From Firmicutes bacterium ADurb.Bin467 (GTDB lineage: Bacteria; Bacillota; Clostridia; Christensenellales; Aristaeellaceae), in assembly GCA_002068815.1 (NCBI GenBank), contig MWAC01000170.1, positions 1 to 11,050 of the forward strand: 11,050 bases of DNA, read 5' to 3'. The notes under the pieces were generated by a model that had not been told where the DNA came from, did not search any database, and was given only the letters and a program-made list of their open reading frames with translations. The stretch's first letter is position 1; each line of letters begins with the position of its first letter. Made by a program: the position numbers and the translations under genes. Below, in pieces: positions 6,470-11,050 of the stretch.

Positions 6470-9400
6470 ATGAAGGTTACGGGTCTTCCGGAGCTTAAAA
6501 TCATACGCGACGACTACCTCGCGAAGCTGAACGCTTACAAGTACCACATTCTGGTCTGCGGCGGCGCCGGCTGCGTCTCATCGGGCTGCCAGGACGTTGA
6601 GAAGGCGCTTCTCGCGGCGCTCGAGCAGCACGGGCTCAGGGATCAGGCGCTCGTTCTCGAGACCGGCTGCATAGGCACCTGCGCGGTCGGGCCGGTCATG
6701 CTGATCGAGCCGGACGGCGTGTTTTACACAAAGCTCACGCCCGACTCGGCGAAGGAGATCGTGCAGGCGCACCTGGTCAACGGCGAAATCCTCAAGCAAT
6801 ATACGTTCTACGACCATTCGCTTAGGAAGCACGTGCCGAAGATCGAGGACATCAACTTCTTCCGCGAGCAGGTCAAGATCGCGCTTCGCAACTGCGGCGC
6901 GATGGAGCACGCGCGCATCGAGGCGTACATCGCCCGGGACGGATATCAGGCTGCGGCAAAGGCGCTCACCGGCATGACTGGCGCGGACGTCGTCAACGAG
7001 ATCAAGGCGTCCGGGCTGATGGGGCGCGGCGGCGCGGGCTTCCCGACCGGCGTCAAGTGGGAGGCCGGGCTCAAGGCCCCGGGGCCGATCAAATACATCG
7101 TCTGCAACGCCGACGAGGGAGACCCCGGCGCGTTCATGGACCGCTCGATCATCGAGGGCGACCCGCACTCCGTGGTCGAGGGCATGCTGATCGGCGGATA
7201 CGCGATCGGCGCGCATCTGGGCTATGTGTACGTGCGCGCGGAGTACCCGCTCGCGATCGCGCGGCTCGAAAAGGCGCTGGAACAGGCGCGCGAGATGGGG
7301 CTTCTGGGCAAGGACATCTTCGGAAGCGGCTTCGACTTCGACATCGAGATACGCATCGGCGCCGGCGCGTTCGTCTGCGGCGAGGAGACCGCGCTCATGA
7401 ACTCGATCGAGGGCGAGCGCGGCGAACCCCGGCAGAAGCCGCCGTTCCCGTTCCAGAACGGCCCAGCGTGGTACGCGGGCTTCGGAACCGAGAAGAGCAA
7501 GGGCACGAAGGTGTTCGCGCTCGCGGGCGACATCACGAACACCGGCATCGTCGAGGTGCCGATCGGGACGCCGCTGGGAAACATCTTGTTCGACATCGGC
7601 GGCGGCGTGCCGGGGCGCAAGCAGTTCAAGGCCGCGCAGATCGGCGGGCCGTCCGGCGGCTGCCTGACGCGCGAGAACCTGAACACGCCGACCGACTACT
7701 TAGACATCAAGAAGCTCGGCGCGATCATGGGCTCCGGCGGCCTGATCACGATGAACGAGGACACCTGCATGGTCGATACCGCGCGCTACTTCCTCGATTT
7801 CATCAAGGATGAGTCCTGCGGAAAGTGCGTCTCCTGCCGGCTCGGAACGAAGCGCATGCTCGAGATACTCGAGCGCATCACGCGCGGCGAGGGCGAGGAG
7901 GGGGACATAGAGCTCCTCGAGGAGCTCGGCGAGATCATCCAGGAGACCGCGATCTGCGGCCTCGGCCAGACCGCGCCGAACCCGGTCCTGAGCGCGATCA
8001 AGAACTTCCGCGACGAGTTCGAGGAGCACATCCGCTACAAGCGGTGCCGCGCGGGCGTCTGCTCTTCGCTGTTCATCTCGCCCTGCGAGAACACCTGCCC
8101 GGCGAACGTCAACGTGCCCGGCTATACGTCCTTGATCGCCGAGGGGCGCTTCATCGACGCCTACAACCTGATCCGGCAGGAGAACCCGTTCCCGGCCGTC
8201 TGCGGGCGCATCTGCACCAGGCCCTGCGAGAGCAAGTGCCGCAGAAGGACGCTCGACGAGGCGGTCGCGATCTGCGATTTGAAGAAGTTCGTCGCCGACT
8301 ACGCGCACAAGCATGAAAAGGCGTTCATCAAGGACATCATCTTCCCGAAGAACGGCAAGAAGGTCGCGATCATCGGCGCGGGCGCGGCGGGGCTCACCTG
8401 CGGGCACTATCTCGTGCGCATCGGCTACGAGGTCGACGTCTATGAGGGCGAGGACGTCGCCGGCGGCGTGCTCGCGTACGGCATCCCCGAGTACCGGCTG
8501 CCGATGGAGGTGCTGCAGCACGAGATCAACCTCATCGAGCAGGAGGGCGTCATCGTCCACCTGAACACCGAGGTCGGGCGCGACATCGCGTTCGACTACC
8601 TGCGGAGCGACAGCGACGCGATCTTCGTCTCGACCGGCACGCAGCTCCCGCAGAGGGCCGACATCCCGGGCGAGGACCTGAAGGGCGTCATTCATGGCGT
8701 AGACTTCCTGAAGAAGGTGAAGCTGAACCGCGAGGTCGAGGTCGGCAAAAACGTCGTCATCATCGGCGGCGGCAACACCGCGGTCGACTCGGCGAGAACC
8801 GCGCTTCGCAAGGGCGCGAAGAACGTGACGATACTCTACCGCCGCACGCAGAACATGATGCCCGCCTACGAAAACGAGGTGCACGAGGCGATCGAGGAGG
8901 GCGTCAAGGTCATACCGCTCGCGCAGCCGGTGCGCTTCATCGGCAACAAGGACGGCCACGTCGTCGAGGTCGAGTACAAGAAGATGACGCTCGGCGAGTT
9001 CGACTCGAGCGGCCGGCGCAAGTCCGTGCCGAGCGACAAGCCGACGCAGTTCCTCGAGGCGGACACCGTCATCCCGGCGATCAGCCAGTACGCCGACCTC
9101 CCGTTCATCCCGGTCGGCGAGATCGGCCGCACGCAGTGGGGCACGTTCACCGTCGACCACGACACGATGATGACGACGATGCCCGGCGTGTTCGCCGGCG
9201 GCGACATCGTGCGCGGCCCGGACAGCGTCATACAGGCGATCGCCGACGGCAAGAAGGCCGCGATCGCGATCGACAAGTACCTGGGCGGGCGCGGCGTATT
9301 GAACCGCGGCGAGGAGATCAAGTTCTCCCCGTTCGAGGACGACGACGACGTGATGGAGCTCCCGCGCTATCCCTTGGACATGCTTGAGCTGGAGAAGCGC

Positions 9401-9490
9401 AAGGGCAGCTTCGACGAGGTCGTGCTGGGCTATCACAAGCTCACCGCGATGGCCGAGGCGATGCGCTGTCTCCACTGTGAAAGGAGGTAG
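6470..9490 (+). CDS. hydB: HydB/NuoF-like subunit fused to a GltD/NfnB-like FAD-NAD(P) oxidoreductase
   Basis: A 1006-residue fusion. Residues 25-115 are a thioredoxin-like [2Fe-2S] domain (Cys30, Cys35, Cys67, Cys71). Residues 130-420 are the NuoF FMN/NADH domain and SLBB part (GRGGAGFPTG from 185, NADEGDPGAF from 213, GAFVCGEETAL from 299). Residues 435-515 hold a [4Fe-4S] site (Cys450, Cys453, Cys456, Cys496). The HydB-like linker CRAGVC (526-531) leads into a GltD/NfnB-type module: paired cluster cysteines 539, 543, 578, 582, 586 and 590; FAD motif GAGAAG (636-641); NAD(P) motif GGGNTA (766-771) with YRRT (790-793) and an MPA segment; FAGGD at 908-912; and a CLHC end (1000-1003). HydB of known trimeric bifurcating hydrogenases ends instead in a small 2[4Fe-4S] domain. 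About 24 residues carrying the flavin-site NNVET motif are absent after Gly331. ATG 6470 follows AGGAGGT (6455-6461). The NuoF and GltD calls are firm; the joint role is inferred. Confidence 0.9.
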   Translation: MKVTGLPELKIIRDDYLAKLNAYKYHILVCGGAGCVSSGCQDVEKALLAALEQHGLRDQALVLETGCIGTCAVGPVMLIEPDGVFYTKLTPDSAKEIVQAHLVNGEILKQYTFYDHSLRKHVPKIEDINFFREQVKIALRNCGAMEHARIEAYIARDGYQAAAKALTGMTGADVVNEIKASGLMGRGGAGFPTGVKWEAGLKAPGPIKYIVCNADEGDPGAFMDRSIIEGDPHSVVEGMLIGGYAIGAHLGYVYVRAEYPLAIARLEKALEQAREMGLLGKDIFGSGFDFDIEIRIGAGAFVCGEETALMNSIEGERGEPRQKPPFPFQNGPAWYAGFGTEKSKGTKVFALAGDITNTGIVEVPIGTPLGNILFDIGGGVPGRKQFKAAQIGGPSGGCLTRENLNTPTDYLDIKKLGAIMGSGGLITMNEDTCMVDTARYFLDFIKDESCGKCVSCRLGTKRMLEILERITRGEGEEGDIELLEELGEIIQETAICGLGQTAPNPVLSAIKNFRDEFEEHIRYKRCRAGVCSSLFISPCENTCPANVNVPGYTSLIAEGRFIDAYNLIRQENPFPAVCGRICTRPCESKCRRRTLDEAVAICDLKKFVADYAHKHEKAFIKDIIFPKNGKKVAIIGAGAAGLTCGHYLVRIGYEVDVYEGEDVAGGVLAYGIPEYRLPMEVLQHEINLIEQEGVIVHLNTEVGRDIAFDYLRSDSDAIFVSTGTQLPQRADIPGEDLKGVIHGVDFLKKVKLNREVEVGKNVVIIGGGNTAVDSARTALRKGAKNVTILYRRTQNMMPAYENEVHEAIEEGVKVIPLAQPVRFIGNKDGHVVEVEYKKMTLGEFDSSGRRKSVPSDKPTQFLEADTVIPAISQYADLPFIPVGEIGRTQWGTFTVDHDTMMTTMPGVFAGGDIVRGPDSVIQAIADGKKAAIAIDKYLGGRGVLNRGEEIKFSPFEDDDDVMELPRYPLDMLELEKRKGSFDEVVLGYHKLTAMAEAMRCLHCERR

Positions 9491-9495
9491 GCCAC

Positions 9496-11050
9496 ATGGT
9501 GCAATTGACCATCAACAACCAGTCCTTCGAAGTGGAGGAGGGTATCACGATCATGGAGGCGGCGCGCAGGAACGCGATCAACATCCCGAACCTGTGCTAC
9601 ATGAAGGACATCCACCAGTTCGGCGCGTGCAGAATCTGCGTCGTCGAGGTCGAGGGCTCGAAAAACCTCCAGGCGGCCTGCCTGACGAAGGTCCAGAACG
9701 GCATGGTCGTCAACACCTACTCGAACCGTGTCAACAAGGCGCGCAAGGTCCTCTACGAATTGATGCTCTCCGACCACTCGCAGGACTGCCTGAGCTGCAC
9801 GCGCAACCAGAGCTGCAAATTTCAGGCGCTGGGGAAGCAGCTTGGCGTAGACACCTCGCGCTTTGAGGGCGAGCGGTCGCGCTTCCACATGGACGCCTCG
9901 GTCGCCATCACGCGCGACATGTCGAAGTGCATACTCTGCCGCCGCTGCGTGACCGCGTGCGCGGAGGTGCAGGAGGCCTGCGTGCTCGGCGCGCAAAACC
10001 GCGGCTTCGAGACCGAGATTTCCCCCGCGATGGGGCTTCCGATCGGGACCGTCAACTGCGCGTTCTGCGGCCAGTGCACGGTCGTCTGCCCGGTTGGGGC
10101 GCTGAAGGAGACGAGCGCGAAGCGCGCCGTCTGGGACGCGCTCGAGAAGCCGGGGGTGCGCACCGTCGTGCAGGTTGCGCCGGCCGTACGCGTCGCGCTC
10201 GGCGAGGAGTTCGGCCTCCCGGCGGGCACCCGCGTCACCGGCAAGATGGTCGCCGCGCTTCGCAAGCTCGGCTTCAAGGACGTGTTCGACACGAACTTCG
10301 CGGCGGACCTGACGATCCTCGAGGAGGGCACCGAGTTCCTGACGCGCGTCAAAAAGGCGCTGACCGGCGCAGGCGCGACGCTCCCGATGATCACGAGCTG
10401 CTCGCCGGGCTGGATCAAGTACGTCGAGCACAACTTCCCGGACCAATTGGAGCACCTTTCCACCTGCAAGTCGCCGCACACGATGCTCGGCGCGCTCGTG
10501 AAGTCCTACTACGCGCGAGAGATCGGCGTCGACCCGGCAAACATGTTCGTCGTCTCGGTCATGCCCTGCACCGCGAAGAAGTTCGAGATCGCGCGCGAGG
10601 AGATGAAGAACGACGGCATGCCGAACGTCGACGCGGTGCTGACGACGCGCGAGCTCGCGGACATGATCCGCTCGGCCGGCATCGACTTCGCGTCGCTCGA
10701 TGACGAGGAGTTCGACAGCCCGCTCGGGATGTCCACCGGCGCGGCGGACATCTTCGGCCTGACCGGAGGCGTGATGGAGGCGGCGCTTCGCACCGTCTAC
10801 GAGATCGTCACCGGCCGCGAACTCCCGTTCGACGGGCTGCACGTGAAGCCCATCGTCGGCCTCGACCAGGTCAAGGAGGCCGCGATCACGATCGACAACC
10901 CGGTTCCCGAATATGGATTCCTCGACGGCGTGACGGTGCGCGTCGCCGTGACGAGCGGCCTCGCCGGCGCGAACAAGCTGATGCGCCAGATCGAGCGGGG
11001 AGAGTCGCCTTACCACTTCATCGAGGTCATGGGCTGCCCCGGCGGCTGCA
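9496..11050 (+). CDS. hydA: HydA, catalytic [FeFe]-hydrogenase subunit (3' end outside window)
   Basis: The frame is open from ATG 9496 to the right edge (518 codons). It follows an AAGGAGG ribosome site (9481-9487) that runs into the HydB stop. The N-terminal [2Fe-2S] ferredoxin domain has Cys34, 45, 48 and 62. A His-ligated [4Fe-4S] motif HxxxCxxCxxxxxC uses His94, Cys98, 101 and 107. A 2[4Fe-4S] domain has Cys145, 148, 151, 155 and 188, 191, 194, 198. The H-cluster motifs are L1 TSCSPGW (300-306, Cys302), L2 MPCTAKKFE (356-364, Cys358) and L3 EVMGCPGGC (510-518, Cys514 and Cys518). It should reversibly reduce protons to H2 at the H-cluster in the cytoplasm. The order HydC-HydB-HydA matches trimeric group A enzymes, many of which bifurcate electrons between NADH and ferredoxin. 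Ser303 replaces the second cysteine of the common TSCCP motif. Relatives continue for tens of residues past L3, so the gene is cut off by the window. Confidence 0.97.
   Translation, partial: MVQLTINNQSFEVEEGITIMEAARRNAINIPNLCYMKDIHQFGACRICVVEVEGSKNLQAACLTKVQNGMVVNTYSNRVNKARKVLYELMLSDHSQDCLSCTRNQSCKFQALGKQLGVDTSRFEGERSRFHMDASVAITRDMSKCILCRRCVTACAEVQEACVLGAQNRGFETEISPAMGLPIGTVNCAFCGQCTVVCPVGALKETSAKRAVWDALEKPGVRTVVQVAPAVRVALGEEFGLPAGTRVTGKMVAALRKLGFKDVFDTNFAADLTILEEGTEFLTRVKKALTGAGATLPMITSCSPGWIKYVEHNFPDQLEHLSTCKSPHTMLGALVKSYYAREIGVDPANMFVVSVMPCTAKKFEIAREEMKNDGMPNVDAVLTTRELADMIRSAGIDFASLDDEEFDSPLGMSTGAADIFGLTGGVMEAALRTVYEIVTGRELPFDGLHVKPIVGLDQVKEAAITIDNPVPEYGFLDGVTVRVAVTSGLAGANKLMRQIERGESPYHFIEVMGCPGGC

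Noticed and set aside
7997..8110. Possibility that the HydB gene is really two genes (NuoF and GltD) joined by a sequencing error
   Set aside because: The frame runs through without a stop. No ribosome site or start fits a separate GltD gene, and the HydB linker CRAGVC leads straight into the GltD cluster cysteines, so a true fusion is more likely.
7700..9475. Very long open frame on the minus strand opposite the HydB gene (and similar ones at 1358-2743, 4575-5831 and 9433-11016)
   Set aside because: These are antisense shadows typical of GC-rich coding DNA. Their products are Arg/Ala/Asp/Val-rich without recognisable domains, and the opposite strand codes for clear conserved families.

Overview
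The window is about two-thirds G+C. It carries short Shine-Dalgarno-led operons and genes typical of anaerobic Bacillota: a trimeric [FeFe]-hydrogenase locus, a DUF6320 zinc-ribbon membrane protein and an HSL-type esterase. I read it as chromosome from a high-GC member of the Clostridia, possibly a gut or environmental lineage sampled by metagenomics; placement below class is a guess. I see no mobile elements, CRISPR arrays, tRNAs or rRNAs. There is no gene-free stretch over 300 bases; the longest gap, 5691-5960, holds a terminator and the putative hydrogenase control region.

Layout. Bases 1-672 (+) are the C-terminal part of a DUF4832-type protein. It ends exactly where a convergent minus-strand pair ends: a DUF503 protein (673-954) and a YbjQ/UPF0145 protein (951-1268), which overlap by ATGA. 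A strong minus-strand promoter for this pair lies back to back with a plus-strand promoter for a three-gene operon. That operon is an alpha/beta-hydrolase esterase (1403-2281), an HxxxD acyltransferase of the condensation/alcohol-acetyltransferase type (2297-3592) and a zinc-ribbon six-helix membrane protein, DUF6320 type (3597-4304). A separately promoted DEAD-box RNA helicase (4398-5690) follows and ends in an intrinsic terminator (5722-5754).

From 5961 to the right edge runs a hydrogenase operon: HydC/NuoE-like (5961-6449), a 1006-residue HydB/NuoF-like protein (6470-9490) and a catalytic HydA [FeFe]-hydrogenase (9496 to the edge, cut off). HydC and the first half of HydB form an NADH-oxidising flavin/iron-sulfur unit that exchanges electrons with HydA, which makes or consumes H2. 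Two things about HydB stand out. First, where HydB of the well-studied trimeric bifurcating enzymes ends in a small ferredoxin-like domain, this protein continues into a complete GltD/NfnB-like FAD and NAD(P) oxidoreductase module. The complex may therefore have two pyridine-nucleotide sites, linking H2, NAD(H), NADP(H) and possibly ferredoxin. Second, the NuoF part lacks about 24 residues that carry the near-invariant NNVET flavin-site motif. The apparent junction sits at an Asn-Gly that plausibly matches both ends of the missing stretch, as expected for a short-repeat deletion or an assembly collapse. These two points are the best candidates for something new here.
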